This document shows, one piece after another, positions 15,962-25,526 of a stretch of 64,000 bases of DNA. Within the stretch, counting starts at the first letter, position 1. Each line of letters opens with the position of its first letter. The DNA lies in contig NZ_QSIN01000006.1 in the NCBI RefSeq assembly GCF_003469205.1, positions 65,964 to 129,963 of the forward strand, in the 5' to 3' direction. Origin of the DNA: Collinsella sp. AM33-4BH. Its GTDB lineage: Bacteria > Actinomycetota > Coriobacteriia > Coriobacteriales > Coriobacteriaceae. Below the pieces are notes generated by a model, which did not search any database, was not told the origin of the DNA, and was given only the letters and a program-made list of their open reading frames with translations. The position numbers and the translations under genes were made by a program.

Positions 15962-17656
15962 ATGGCAACTGTTGCCGCACCTATCGACGCTACGTCGACC
16001 GCCGCTTGGAAGGCGCTCGAGGCTCATCAGGAGAAGCTCGAGGCCGAGGGTATCGACCTCAAGGCCTGGTTCGCCGCTGACGCCGACCGCGTGAACAAGC
16101 TGAGCTTTGACGCCGGCGACCTTCACTTCGATCTGTCCAAGAACCTGGTGACCGATGAGACCGTCAAGCTGCTGTGCGATCTTGCCCGCGAGGTGAAGCT
16201 CGAGGAGCGCCGCGACGCCATGTTCTCCGGCGAGCACATCAACACCACCGAGGACCGCGCCGTCCTGCACACCGCGCTGCGCCGTCCGGCAAGCGAGAAA
16301 GGCCAGCTTATCGTCGACGGCCAGGATGTCGTCGCCGACGTGCACGAGGTCCTCGATCGCATGTATGCCTTCGCCGAGTGCGTGCGCTCCGGTGAGTGGA
16401 AGGGCGTTACCGGCAAGAAGATTGAGCACCTGGTGTCCATCGGCATCGGCGGCTCCGATCTGGGCCCGGTCATGGCTTACGAGGCCCTGCGTCCCTATGC
16501 CGACGCCGGTATCGACTGCCGCTATATCTCCAACATCGACCCCAACGACCAGGCCGAGAAGCTCAAGGGTTTGGATCCCGAGACCACGCTCGTGATCATC
16601 GTCTCTAAGACCTTCACCACGCTCGAGACCCTCACCAACGCCCGCGAGGTCAAGACCTGGATGCTCGAGCAGCTCAAGGCTCAGGGCGCCATCGATGGCT
16701 CCGATGAGCAGAACGCCGAGGCTGTGGCAAAGCACTTCGTCGCCGTTTCCACCGCACTCGAGAAGGTCGAGGCTTTCGGTATCGACCCGGCTAACGCCTT
16801 TGGTTTCTGGAACTGGGTCGGCGGCCGCTACTCCGTCGACTCCGCCGTGGGCCTGTCGCTGATCGTCGTGCTCGGCCCCGAGCGTTTCCAGCAGTTCCTT
16901 GAGGGCTTCCACGCCATCGACGAGTACTTCTGCAACACGCCGCTCGAGAACAATGCCGTCGCGCTGATGGGTTTGTTCAACGTCTGGTACGTCAACTTCT
17001 TCGGTTCCAAGAGCCACGCCGTGCTTCCGTACTGCCAGTATCTGCACCGTTTCCCGGCCTACCTGCAGCAGCTCACCATGGAGTCCAACGGCAAGCATGT
17101 CCGCTGGGACGGCAGCGCTGTGACCTCCGATACCGGCGAGATCTTCTGGGGCGAGCCCGGCACCAACGGTCAGCACGCCTTCTACCAGCTGCTGCACCAG
17201 GGCACCGTGGTGGTCCCGGCCGATTTCATCGCCTTTGCCAATACCGCCAACCCTGCGACCGACAGCGGTCAGGACGTGCACGAGCTGTTCCTGGGCAACT
17301 TCCTGGCCCAGACCAAGGCGCTCGCCTTTGGTAAGACGGCCGATGAGGTGCGTGCCGAGGGCACGCCCGAGCAGATCGTCCCGGCCCGCTGCTTTGAGGG
17401 CAACCGTCCGACGACCTCGATTTTTGGCGACACGCTGACCCCGTTCGCGCTTGGTGAGCTCATCGCCCTGTACGAGCACATCACGTTTGTCGAGGGCACG
17501 GTCTGGGGCATCGACTCCTACGACCAGTGGGGCGTCGAGCTTGGCAAGCAGCTTGCCAAGCAGATCACCCCGGCCTTCCACGACGACGCCGCCAAGGCCG
17601 AACAGGACGCTTCGACCCAGGCGCTCATCGAGTTCTACCGAGCTCACCGCAAGTAG
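15962..17656 (+). CDS. pgi: Glucose-6-phosphate isomerase
   Basis: 564 residues; ATG 15962 behind GAGGAGG. Interconverts glucose-6-P and fructose-6-P in glycolysis. SIS-domain phosphate site [19 protein letters not shown] near residue 160, PGI signature region [13 protein letters not shown], and [14 protein letters not shown] with the conserved Arg and Ser. The catalytic Glu block is seen as MESNGKHV, followed by [18 protein letters not shown], the eukaryote/E. coli-type PGI signature with the catalytic His. Full length for the family. Single-gene unit with a perfect terminator. Confidence 0.97.
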   Translation: MATVAAPIDATSTAAWKALEAHQEKLEAEGIDLKAWFAADADRVNKLSFDAGDLHFDLSKNLVTDETVKLLCDLAREVKLEERRDAMFSGEHINTTEDRAVLHTALRRPASEKGQLIVDGQDVVADVHEVLDRMYAFAECVRSGEWKGVTGKKIEHLVSIGIGGSDLGPVMAYEALRPYADAGIDCRYISNIDPNDQAEKLKGLDPETTLVIIVSKTFTTLETLTNAREVKTWMLEQLKAQGAIDGSDEQNAEAVAKHFVAVSTALEKVEAFGIDPANAFGFWNWVGGRYSVDSAVGLSLIVVLGPERFQQFLEGFHAIDEYFCNTPLENNAVALMGLFNVWYVNFFGSKSHAVLPYCQYLHRFPAYLQQLTMESNGKHVRWDGSAVTSDTGEIFWGEPGTNGQHAFYQLLHQGTVVVPADFIAFANTANPATDSGQDVHELFLGNFLAQTKALAFGKTADEVRAEGTPEQIVPARCFEGNRPTTSIFGDTLTPFALGELIALYEHITFVEGTVWGIDSYDQWGVELGKQLAKQITPAFHDDAAKAEQDASTQALIEFYRAHRK

Positions 17657-17687
17657 GATTCGCTGCGAAAACTAACGCATAGCCGAC

Positions 17688-17722
17688 AAGGGCCCGTATC
17701 CGTTGGGATGCGGGCCCTTTGC
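17688..17722 (+). terminator. Terminator of pgi
   Basis: AAGGGCCCGTATCC pairs with GGATGCGGGCCCTT around GTTG (one G-U) and ends in TTT. Confidence 0.85.
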
Positions 17723-17893
17723 TATTTGGATAGGATGGAATGTATCGGGAGGCGCCTCGACGGGCATCGCAATCGTCGAAGGCGCGCCGTTCATGTTTGG
17801 GACAATATGACATTTTTCCCGTTGCAAACAACGCCGCCGTGGGTGTTCTGTATGATGGCTCAGACAAGGTTGTTCAATGTCAGGGAGGCATAT

Positions 17894-18736
17894 ATGGCAA
17901 TCAAAGCCATCGCAATGGATATCGACGGTACGCTCACCAACGACCAAAAGGTCATCAGCCCGCGTACGCGCGAGAAACTGCTCGCGGCGCAGGAGTCGGG
18001 CATTAAGCTTATCTTGGCTTCGGGTCGTCCCGCATGGGGGCTGCATGCCTTGGCGCAGGAGCTCGACCTTCAGAACCATGATGGTCTGCTAGTTGCCTTT
18101 AATGGCGCGCACGTCGTCGATGCTCAGACCGACGAGGTGCTGTTCGATCAGGCTATGCCTGCCGACGAATTGCATCGCCTGATTGATCACCTGCGTAATT
18201 TTGACGTGATCCCCATCATCTCGCTCGGTCGCGATTTGCACGTCGAGGACTCGTACCATTGCATGATCACGCTGCCTGACGGCTCGCAGAAAAACATCGT
18301 CAAATACGAGCGCGATGCGTGCGACCTTAAGATTCGCGAGGTCGAGAGCCTGCATGAGGTCGTGGACACTTATCCCGTGGACAAGCTGCTGACGGCGGGC
18401 GATCCGGCCTACCTGCAGGCGCATTACGAGGAGATGTATGCGCCCTTTAAGCAGACGCTTTCGGGCATGTTTACGGCCGACTGGTACTTTGAGTACACGG
18501 CGCCCGGTATCGATAAGGCCCGTGCGCTCGAGGGTGCCCTGCCCAAGCTCGGCATCGATGCCAGCGAGGTCGTATCGTTTGGCGACGGCCAGAACGACAA
18601 GTCTATGATCGAGTGGGCTGGTACCGGCGTCGCCATGGGTAACGCTGTCGATGAAGTCAAGGCCGTGGCCCAGATGGTGACCGCCAACAACAACGAAGAC
18701 GGTATCGCGGTAGCACTTGACCAGCTGCTGGGTTAG
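17894..18736 (+). CDS. Cof-type HAD-IIB phosphatase
   Basis: 280 residues from ATG 17894 (GGGAGG upstream; the frame is open further 5' but without start signals). HAD motif I AMDIDGTLTND with nucleophile Asp at residue 9, motif II ILASGRP, motif IV VVSFGDGQNDKSMIEWAG. The C2-type cap between motifs II and III places it in the Cof/YidA subfamily. These dephosphorylate sugar phosphates, FMN or PLP; specificity is not evident. It lies between pgi and a second HAD gene. Confidence 0.9.
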   Translation: MAIKAIAMDIDGTLTNDQKVISPRTREKLLAAQESGIKLILASGRPAWGLHALAQELDLQNHDGLLVAFNGAHVVDAQTDEVLFDQAMPADELHRLIDHLRNFDVIPIISLGRDLHVEDSYHCMITLPDGSQKNIVKYERDACDLKIREVESLHEVVDTYPVDKLLTAGDPAYLQAHYEEMYAPFKQTLSGMFTADWYFEYTAPGIDKARALEGALPKLGIDASEVVSFGDGQNDKSMIEWAGTGVAMGNAVDEVKAVAQMVTANNNEDGIAVALDQLLG

Positions 18737-18758
18737 AATCGCCGATAGTGCATGGTTC

Positions 18759-18785
18759 GGGCGTCCGCTTGCGGGCGCCCTTTTG
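18759..18785 (+). terminator. Terminator between the two HAD genes
   Basis: GGGCGTCCGC and GCGGGCGCCC form a stem with almost no loop, followed by TTTTG, immediately before the ribosome binding site of the next gene. Confidence 0.7.
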
Positions 18786-18799
18786 TTAGGGAGGGTGCC

Positions 18800-19459
18800 G
18801 TGTCCGCATTTCCGTTCGACGCCGTTATCTTTGACATGGACGGCGTCATTGTCGATACCGAGTATTACTACCTGGGGGAGACTGCCGCGTTTGCCAAGGA
18901 GCTTGGGTTGAATCTGACCCAAGAGGAGTTGAACGGGCAGGTTGGTACCTCACATCAGTTCTTCCTGCATATGCTAGTCGATTGGTTTGAGCGCGCCGGT
19001 AAAGGGCACTTCACTGGCGAGGAGGCATTGGCCCGTTGGGACGAGTGGGCGCATAAGCGTCCGCGTGACTACCAGGCTTTGATTAACCCGGGCGCTGTGG
19101 ATACGATTCGAGAGTTGCCGCGCCGCGGCGTTCGCGTGGCGCTGGCGAGCTCGTCTCCCATGGACAGCATCGAGGAAGTACTCGATGCATGTGGTCTGTC
19201 GGATGCCTTTGAGTACGTGGTGAGCGGCGAGCAGTTTAAGGAGAGCAAGCCCGAGCCCGACATCTACCTGCATGCGCTGGACCTGTTGGGGCTGCCTGCG
19301 GTCCGTTGCTGCTGCGTTGAGGATTCGGTGCCTGGCATCACTGCCGGCAAGCGAGCGGGTCTGACGGTAATCGCCAAGCGCGAGGAGCGGTTTGGCTTTA
19401 GCCAGGATGCTGCGGACAAGATCATCGACCAGCTGCCGGAACTGCTTGAGCTTTCTTAG
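18800..19459 (+). CDS. HAD family hydrolase, beta-phosphoglucomutase-like
   Basis: 219 residues from GTG 18800 with AGGGAGGG upstream. Motif I DAVIFDMDGVIVDTEYYY (nucleophile and acid/base Asp), helical C1 cap containing LNGQVGTSHQFFL, motif II VALASSSPMDSIEEVL, motif III Lys in KESKPEPDIYL and motif IV CVEDSVPGITAGKRAGL. This is the arrangement of beta-phosphoglucomutase and phosphoglycolate-type phosphatases. The substrate is unknown. A weak stem follows at 19462-19482. Confidence 0.85.
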   Translation: MSAFPFDAVIFDMDGVIVDTEYYYLGETAAFAKELGLNLTQEELNGQVGTSHQFFLHMLVDWFERAGKGHFTGEEALARWDEWAHKRPRDYQALINPGAVDTIRELPRRGVRVALASSSPMDSIEEVLDACGLSDAFEYVVSGEQFKESKPEPDIYLHALDLLGLPAVRCCCVEDSVPGITAGKRAGLTVIAKREERFGFSQDAADKIIDQLPELLELS

Positions 19460-19609
19460 GAGCGCGGTAGTTGCGCGTTTTTCGGGTCTGATGAGTAAAT
19501 AGCCGACATTTTGGTGCGACACCTAGCATACTTTAAGCTAATGCGGGCTTAAGGACTTGTTGAATGCCCCTAAGTCCGTTTTAGGCTTAATTGTGCTTGG
19601 AGAGGGTAT

Positions 19610-20353
19610 ATGCCACCGACTGAAGGGCTAACTGACGGTAAAGCAGCGATACCGCTGTACCAACAGGTTATCGATATCATCAAAAACGAAATCAACTCCG
19701 GTGCCTACAAGGCAGGTGCGCGGATACCCAACGAATTCGAATTGGCTGAGAGCTATAAAGTTGGCCGCGTTACCGTGCGACGCGCTATTGAGGAGCTCGT
19801 CCAACAGGGCTATCTAACGAAGCGACAGGGGAAAGGCACGTTTGTCAATGCCCCCAAGCTCAAGCGCAAGATTCGCCAGAAGGATGACGTCCAGAGTTTT
19901 TCGGACGCATGCCGCGTTAACGGAATGGAACCGGGGGCGCGTGTCATTTCGAGAAAGATGCTGCCGGCGGATTCCACCGAAGCACAGTTCTTTGGTGTTC
20001 CCGTTGGAACTGACTTGATCTGCGTTGAGCGCGTGCGTACTGCCGATGGCGTCCCTGTCATGCTCGAGAACAACATATATGTTTACGAGGACAACGCCTA
20101 TCTATCAACGGCACCTCTATCTAACCAATCCATTTTTGAGTTCGTGCGCAACCTGACGGGCCGCACGCCCGCGTTTACCGACCCATGCACGCTTGAGATC
20201 GCGTGTGCGTCGCCCGAGGTCGCTCGGTTGTTGGCAGTTCCCGTTGGCGAACCCTTGTTTTATATGGAAGCCTTCTTTTTCGATGAGCAGCGGCGGCCGT
20301 TTATCATCGGTCGTCAGCGGATCGTTGGGTCTCGCTACGTTTTTGACATCTAG
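19610..20353 (+). CDS. GntR family regulator, HutC/FrlR-type with UTRA domain
   Basis: 247 residues; ATG 19610 with GGAGAGG upstream. N-terminal winged helix: PLYQQVIDIIKNEINSGAYKAG and ELAESYKVGRVTVRRAIEELVQQGYL. UTRA effector domain from about residue 90 to the end, closing with FIIGRQRIVGSRYVF. FrlR/HutC-type UTRA domains bind sugar phosphates or small acids. It is placed just before the ten-gene operon at 20572 and is separated from it by a terminator and an operator-like palindrome, so it most likely controls that operon in response to a pathway intermediate. Confidence 0.9.
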   Translation: MPPTEGLTDGKAAIPLYQQVIDIIKNEINSGAYKAGARIPNEFELAESYKVGRVTVRRAIEELVQQGYLTKRQGKGTFVNAPKLKRKIRQKDDVQSFSDACRVNGMEPGARVISRKMLPADSTEAQFFGVPVGTDLICVERVRTADGVPVMLENNIYVYEDNAYLSTAPLSNQSIFEFVRNLTGRTPAFTDPCTLEIACASPEVARLLAVPVGEPLFYMEAFFFDEQRRPFIIGRQRIVGSRYVFDI

Positions 20354-20366
20354 GACATTGCGTATG

Positions 20367-20402
20367 AAAGCGCCCGGTGGATCATCTCACCGGGCGTTTC
20401 CA
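20367..20402 (+). terminator. Terminator of the GntR regulator gene
   Basis: GAAACGCCCGGTGAGA-type stem: GAAAGCGCCCGGTG and CACCGGGCGTTTC pair around GATCATCT. The tail is TTTCC, a weak U-tract. Confidence 0.75.
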
Positions 20403-20492
20403 TACCGTTCACGGCGCAAACGCAACCGTTCAACCGCGTTGCGGCAATCAGTTTGAAATTATCTTGATGGCGAGAAAAGCTGCTGGTAACCT

Positions 20493-20529
20493 ATAGAACG
20501 TCATAGAACGTTTGCCTTGTGCAAACGTT
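20493..20529 (+). promoter_or_regulatory. Operator-like sites upstream of the catabolic operon
   Basis: ATAGAACGT is repeated at 20493-20501 and 20503-20511 (10-nt period). It overlaps a perfect dyad AACGTTTGC-CTTGT-GCAAACGTT (20507-20529). The site lies 43 nt before the first ATG of the operon and is a good candidate for the binding site of the GntR protein or a catabolite regulator. Confidence 0.5.
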
Positions 20530-20571
20530 GAAGCGAGATGCGATGCAGTCTCGAGTTCTTTGGAGGTATCT

Positions 20572-22035
20572 ATGTCAGATACGAAGGCGAAGAAGACAAA
20601 CAGACGTTTTAAGTTCAAATTACCGCATGTCTATACGATCATGTTCTTGCTGATCGTTGTCTTTGCGGTCTTGACTTGGATCGTTCCCTCTGGTCAGTAT
20701 CAGCGCAAGACGATTTCGACAGCGGCGGGCGAGCGTGAAGTCGCCGTTGCTGGAACCTATGAACAGGTCGATAAGAACTACACCGATTCCGAGACCGGCG
20801 AGACCATCAATCTGGGGCAGGATATCTTCGCGGTCCTGCAAGCGCCCACTAAGGGCATCCAGGAGGCTGCCGACGTCGTTGCGTTCGTCTTATTGATTGG
20901 CGGGTCGTTCGCAATCATCACCAAGACCAACGCTTTGAATGCCGGCATGAGCCGCGTGATTAAAAAGCTCAAGAACAAGGACATCCTCATCATTCCCATC
21001 ACGATGACGTTGCTGTCCATTTGCGGCACCACGTTTGGTATGTCTGAGGAAGCCCTGCCGTTCTATGCCATCTTCATTCCCATCATGATGGGTATCGGTT
21101 ATGACTCGATGACGGCATTCATCATCTGCTTCCTTGGTCCTAACCTGGGATATTGCGCTTCGACCATCGATCCGTTTAATGTTTTGATCGCCCAGGGCAT
21201 CATTGGCATCGAGGGCAATCCGCAACTGTGGCTGCGCGCCGTTTCTTGGGTCATCTTCACTGCCGTCGGTATCGCATGGGCCATGCGCTACGCCATGCGC
21301 GTCAAGAAAAACCCCGAGTCGTCCATTACGTACGAGGACGATAAGCTCAAGCGTATCGAGTTTTCCGTGACCGATGCCTCCATCGAGGAAGAGTTCACTA
21401 CCCGTCAGAAGCTCGTGCTTATCGATTTTGCTTGCGGTATGGGCATTATCGTCTGGGGTCTTGTTACCCAGGGTTGGTACATGAATGAGATTTCCGCCGT
21501 GTTCCTTGGCATGGGCTTGCTTGCCGGTATCCTGGGCGGTCTTGACCAGCAGACGATTGCTGAGGAGTTCGTTAAAGGTCTCGCCGACTTTGCGTACGCC
21601 GCCATCGTTATCGGTATCGCTCGCGGTATTCTGGTCATCGCCGAGGGCGGCATGATCATCGACACCATCCTCCAGGCGCTCGCTACTGCGCTCGCCGGTG
21701 CGCCCGCCGCCGTCTACACCACGTTTATGTATATCGTCCTTGGCCTGCTCTCTTTGCTGGTTCCCTCGAGTTCTGGCCTGGCGGCACTCACCATGCCCGT
21801 TATGGGCCCCCTGACCGAGCTCATGGGCCTCAATCCCGAGGCGGCCGTTACCGCGCTCCAGTTTGCCAACCAGACCATCAACACCATCAGTCCCGTGGCG
21901 GGCATGACGGTTGCCGGCCTTGGCGTGGCTAAGATTTCGTTTGGCCAATGGTGGAAGACCATTTGGAAGTTCTTCATCTTCATGGTCGTCTTTGGCCTGA
22001 TCGTAACGGCAATTTCTGGCATGCTTCCGGCGTAG
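20572..22035 (+). CDS. YfcC family membrane transporter
   Basis: 487 residues from ATG 20572 (TGGAGG upstream). Multi-spanning protein of the YfcC/DcuC-like group with about 12 hydrophobic segments. It begins VYTIMFLLIVVFAVLTWIVP and has the family's periplasmic segment with GQYQ. GTTFGMSEEALPFYAIFIP, FLGPNLGYCASTIDPFNVLIA and LVPSSSGLAALTMPVMGPL are typical re-entrant or conserved loops. Family members are proposed to carry carboxylates or amino acids. Here it is the only transporter in the operon and stands where frlA would be in an E. coli-type fructoselysine operon, so it probably imports the operon's substrate. Confidence 0.8.
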   Translation: MSDTKAKKTNRRFKFKLPHVYTIMFLLIVVFAVLTWIVPSGQYQRKTISTAAGEREVAVAGTYEQVDKNYTDSETGETINLGQDIFAVLQAPTKGIQEAADVVAFVLLIGGSFAIITKTNALNAGMSRVIKKLKNKDILIIPITMTLLSICGTTFGMSEEALPFYAIFIPIMMGIGYDSMTAFIICFLGPNLGYCASTIDPFNVLIAQGIIGIEGNPQLWLRAVSWVIFTAVGIAWAMRYAMRVKKNPESSITYEDDKLKRIEFSVTDASIEEEFTTRQKLVLIDFACGMGIIVWGLVTQGWYMNEISAVFLGMGLLAGILGGLDQQTIAEEFVKGLADFAYAAIVIGIARGILVIAEGGMIIDTILQALATALAGAPAAVYTTFMYIVLGLLSLLVPSSSGLAALTMPVMGPLTELMGLNPEAAVTALQFANQTINTISPVAGMTVAGLGVAKISFGQWWKTIWKFFIFMVVFGLIVTAISGMLPA

Positions 22036-22044
22036 GTGGTTGTG

Positions 22045-23628
22045 ATGTCTGATCGTTTGACGGTCCTGACGTCTAAGAGCGTCTTTACCGGTACGGGGGA
22101 CCTGCCGTTTGAAGGTTTCGTAGCGGTCCGTGGCAATCGAATTGAGGCTGTTGGCACCAAGTGTGAGCTAGCTTCGTATTTGACCCAGGCGGACGAGGTA
22201 GTTGACCTGGGCGACCGCACCGTCATGCCTGGCCTGATCGATGTGCATACCTTCTATACAGGCTGGGCGCTGCGGACGTTGGGGCCTGATCTGTCCGGCA
22301 TCGCTGATGCCAAAGAGGCCGTGTCGCTCTTGCGTGCATGGAAAGAAGATCATCCGGATTGCGCGGCGGCTTTTGGCCACAACCTACCCGAAACGTTGGC
22401 ATCGGATGCCGAGAACGCAAATACGGCGGCTGTGTTTGACGATTGTTTTGGCGATATCCCTGTCGTCTGCTTTACACCGGGTGCGGAGACCTGCGTTCTC
22501 AATGCTGCCGCCAGTGCGCGATACGGCTTCACACCCCAGGCGTGCTATGCCGAGAAGATCTGGCGCATGATGAGCGATTTCCTCGCGCTGCCCGAGGTAC
22601 GTGCGGGGTATTCGGACTACATGAGCATGCTTAACGAGCGCGGCGTTACCGCCATCAAGGAGATGGCGTTTGATGACTACTACGGTTTTGCCGACGAAAT
22701 GGCTCGCCGTGAAGAATCTGGTGAGCTGACGGTTCGCGTCTCTATGATGTCGCAGCCGGTGGGTGCCGGTGCAAATCTGTCGTATGCTCGCGAGGCACGA
22801 GAGCGCTTTCGGGGACCGTTCGTTCGTTTTTCTGGCTTCAACCGTATGACCGATCGCGGCGTATGGGCGGGGCTTGCCGAGATGATTGACCCCTATGAGG
22901 ACACGGCCGATGCGGGAGCTGCCGGCAAGACGGTTGTCGAGGAGCCCGAGTGGGATCTGATTGAGAACGAGCTGCGCGCAATTGATGCTGACGGCTTCCG
23001 ATATTCCTTGCATTGCCAGGGCGATGGCGCCGTTCGTCGCACCGTGGCGCTCTATGCCTCGCTGCCTCGAGACGAGCATGGACGGTTGCTTCGCCGCCAT
23101 GCGATTACCGATCTCGAGAACTCTGATCCGACCGATCTTGTCGAGTTTGGCAAGTTAGGTGGAATTTGCGAGGTCTATCCGCAGATTTTGACGCTGGACC
23201 GGCGCGAGGATTGCCTGTCGATGATGCGTCGACAAATTGGCGAGACGCGACTTTTGCACAGCTGGAATCGCCGCGGCATGGAAGATTCCGGATGCACGGT
23301 GTGCTGTGGTACGGATTTGCCACTGCTGATTCCGAGCCTGGGCGAGTCAATCTACAGCGCGTGCGGTGGATACTTCGACGATGGGCTGCCCGTGAATGAG
23401 GCCAACGCGCTGACGCTTGTCGAGCTCTTGCGTGCTTGGACTGCCGGGGGCGCGTACGATCTGATGCGCGAAGACGAACTGGGTACGCTTGAGGTCGGCA
23501 AGCTTGCCGATATCTGCGTGCTCGATCGGGATGTGTTCGACCTCGATTATCGCGACGCACGCGATCTTTCGGTTGATATGACGATGTCGGACGGACAAAT
23601 CGTGTTCGATCGAAATAAGGAGGCATAA
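22045..23628 (+). CDS. Amidohydrolase superfamily protein, YtcJ-like
   Basis: 527 residues; ATG 22045, 9 nt after the transporter stop with AGGTGG overlapping that stop. Composite beta-sandwich/TIM-barrel amidohydrolase: VMPGLIDVHTFYTG at the N-terminal metal site, SLHCQGDGAVRRTVALYA (the HxxGDxA block of YtcJ-type enzymes), CCGTDLPLLIPSLG with the catalytic Asp, and the closing beta-strands GTLEVGKLADICVLDRDVF. The usual DxHxH is DxHxF here, so the second His of the first metal site is missing. It may hydrolyse an amide or N-acyl bond of the imported substrate; activity is uncertain. Confidence 0.75.
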   Translation: MSDRLTVLTSKSVFTGTGDLPFEGFVAVRGNRIEAVGTKCELASYLTQADEVVDLGDRTVMPGLIDVHTFYTGWALRTLGPDLSGIADAKEAVSLLRAWKEDHPDCAAAFGHNLPETLASDAENANTAAVFDDCFGDIPVVCFTPGAETCVLNAAASARYGFTPQACYAEKIWRMMSDFLALPEVRAGYSDYMSMLNERGVTAIKEMAFDDYYGFADEMARREESGELTVRVSMMSQPVGAGANLSYAREARERFRGPFVRFSGFNRMTDRGVWAGLAEMIDPYEDTADAGAAGKTVVEEPEWDLIENELRAIDADGFRYSLHCQGDGAVRRTVALYASLPRDEHGRLLRRHAITDLENSDPTDLVEFGKLGGICEVYPQILTLDRREDCLSMMRRQIGETRLLHSWNRRGMEDSGCTVCCGTDLPLLIPSLGESIYSACGGYFDDGLPVNEANALTLVELLRAWTAGGAYDLMREDELGTLEVGKLADICVLDRDVFDLDYRDARDLSVDMTMSDGQIVFDRNKEA

Positions 23629-23629
23629 G

Positions 23630-24481
23630 ATGTCTGAATCCAAACCGACGCTGCGCCGCGAACAGATTGCGGGCATGAATATCCACTACATCATGTGGTC
23701 GCTCGATTACTTCCTTGATGTGCAGCAGCGTTTGGGCTTTGAGTCCATTGAGCTGTGGTGTGCGGAGCCGCATGTGACGCTCGACCACACGGGCTACTTT
23801 GAGGCTGAGGTCCTGGCGAAAAAGGCTGCAGACCGTGGGCTTAGGTATCGTACTCTGTGCCCCGAGAATGTTGTCTATCCTTGGCAGTACTGCGCACGCA
23901 AACCGCTGCATGAACAGCGCAGCCTGGCGTACTTTAAGCACGGCATTGAGCTTGCCGAGGTACTTGGGTGCGACCGTATGTCCGTCAACTCGGGCTGGGG
24001 CGACTGGGACGAGGACCGCGAGGAAGCCTGGAAGCGCAGCCGCGAGCACTTGTCCATTCTGGCGGAGTATGCCGGTGAGCACGGTCTGGTGCTTACGATG
24101 GAAAGCCTGCGTCCCGAGGAGAGCAACCTTGTAACGACGGTTTCCGATGCGAAGCGCATGATTGACGAGGTCGCGAGCCCGTACTTACAGCCCATGGTTG
24201 ATACAACCGCGATGGGCGTTGCGGGCGAGACGCTCGAGGACTGGTTTGCCGCCTTTGGTGATGGGGCAATTCACGAGATGCACTTTATCGACGGTGACCC
24301 GTATGGCCATCTGGTGTGGGGCGATGGCAAGCACGATATGGACGCCTTCGTCGCTACGCTTAATGCCCATGGTTTCGATGGCATGCTGGGTCAGGAAATC
24401 ACGGACGGGCGTTACTACGATGACCCGGCGGCGGCAGATGCCAAGAACATGGCCGCATTCGAGAAATATCTGATTGACTAA
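23630..24481 (+). CDS. Sugar phosphate isomerase/epimerase family protein, FrlC-like
   Basis: 283 residues; ATG 23630, 2 nt after the preceding stop, with AAGGAGG inside the upstream gene's end. AP-endonuclease-2 TIM barrel: GFESIELWCAEPHV, LTMESLRPEESNLV (metal-binding Glu), PMVDTTAMGV (metal Asp), EMHFIDGDPYGH (metal His) and the final MLGQEITDGRYY (metal Glu). The EsLxPxESN and VD-to-IDGD spacing resembles FrlC, the fructoselysine/psicoselysine 3-epimerase. Its partners in this operon support such a role, but a ketose epimerase with a different substrate is possible. Confidence 0.75.
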   Translation: MSESKPTLRREQIAGMNIHYIMWSLDYFLDVQQRLGFESIELWCAEPHVTLDHTGYFEAEVLAKKAADRGLRYRTLCPENVVYPWQYCARKPLHEQRSLAYFKHGIELAEVLGCDRMSVNSGWGDWDEDREEAWKRSREHLSILAEYAGEHGLVLTMESLRPEESNLVTTVSDAKRMIDEVASPYLQPMVDTTAMGVAGETLEDWFAAFGDGAIHEMHFIDGDPYGHLVWGDGKHDMDAFVATLNAHGFDGMLGQEITDGRYYDDPAAADAKNMAAFEKYLID

Positions 24482-24543
24482 ACCAACTATCGGCCACGCA
24501 GCCAACGTCATTGATTGCGGACCAAACAAGAAAGGAACTGGAT

Positions 24544-25512
24544 ATGAACGCACGCGATCTGATCAAAGAGGCAATTGCCGAGAAGGGCAAGTTCGACAGC
24601 GTCTACTGGATTGCTTGCGGTGGCTCCATGATCGATTTGATCCCGGCTCATGAGCTTCTGCAGCGCGAGGCAACCACCTTCACTTCGTATATCTATACGG
24701 CTCGCGAGTTTGATATCATGCGCCCGCGCCGCTTGGGTGAGAAATCCCTGGTCATTGCTTGCAGCCACAGTGGCAACACCCCCGAGGTCGTCGAGGGCTG
24801 TGAGATTGCCCTTGCTGCCGGCGCTACGGTGATCGCCCAGACCGACAACGCTGGATCCAAGATTGACTCCGGCAAGTGGACCACGTGGGTCTACCCGTGG
24901 GGCGAGGGCGTGCCGCAGGCCGAGGTCCCCGCTGGCATTTCGCTGTCGCTTGCGGCCGAGCTGCTCGATCAGCAGGAGGGCTACGCCGATCTTGCCGATA
25001 TGTATGCCGGTATCGCCGAGATGGATAAGATTCTTCCCCCGGCACGTGAGAAGGTAAATGCCGAGCTAGGCGATCGTTTTGCCAAGCTTTGCCAGGAGCA
25101 CGAGTTCTTCTACATTCTGGGCAGCGGTCCCAACTTTAGCCAGACCTACGGTTTCGCTATCTGCTCTCTTATGGAGATGCAGTGGCAGCACTGCAGCTAC
25201 ATCCACTCTGCCGAGTACTTCCACGGCCCCTTCGAGGCTACTCAGGATGGCGTTTTTTACTTCCTGCAGATGGGCTCCAGCGAGTGCCGTGCCATGGACG
25301 AGCGCGCCCTTGCGTTCCTTAAGACGCATACCGATACGCTGATGGTGCTCGATGCCAAGGAGTACGGTATGGAAGCCGTGCCGGCGAGCGTCCGTGCCTA
25401 TCTGGACCCGGTGCTGTTCTACGCCATGAACTGCGAGCTGCGTGCTGCACGCGGCAAGGTGTTTGATCACGATCCCGATTTCCGTCGCTATATGGGTGTT
25501 GTCGAGTACTAG
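24544..25512 (+). CDS. frlB: SIS domain protein, FrlB-like fructosamine-6-phosphate deglycase
   Basis: 322 residues from ATG 24544 (AAAGGAAC upstream). Two SIS domains: YWIACGGSMIDLIPAHEL and VIACSHSGNTPEVVEGCEIAL in the first, FYILGSGPNFSQTYGFAIC and AEYFHGPFEATQDGVFYFLQ in the second. The end KVFDHDPDFRRYMGVVEY is characteristic of FrlB-type deglycases, which split fructoselysine-6-P (or related 6-phosphofructosyl amines) into glucose-6-P and the free amine. It sits beside FrlC-like and FrlD-like genes, as in the frl operon. Confidence 0.8.
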   Translation: MNARDLIKEAIAEKGKFDSVYWIACGGSMIDLIPAHELLQREATTFTSYIYTAREFDIMRPRRLGEKSLVIACSHSGNTPEVVEGCEIALAAGATVIAQTDNAGSKIDSGKWTTWVYPWGEGVPQAEVPAGISLSLAAELLDQQEGYADLADMYAGIAEMDKILPPAREKVNAELGDRFAKLCQEHEFFYILGSGPNFSQTYGFAICSLMEMQWQHCSYIHSAEYFHGPFEATQDGVFYFLQMGSSECRAMDERALAFLKTHTDTLMVLDAKEYGMEAVPASVRAYLDPVLFYAMNCELRAARGKVFDHDPDFRRYMGVVEY

Positions 25513-25526
25513 AAGGGGCAAAGGCC

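Noticed and set aside
15896..17647. 583-residue open frame antisense to pgi, and similar long antisense frames (38600-40432, 46868-48229, 8080-9288)
   Set aside because: These are shadows of strongly coded genes in GC-rich DNA: low-complexity translations, no ribosome binding site, and complete overlap with genes having clear family motifs.
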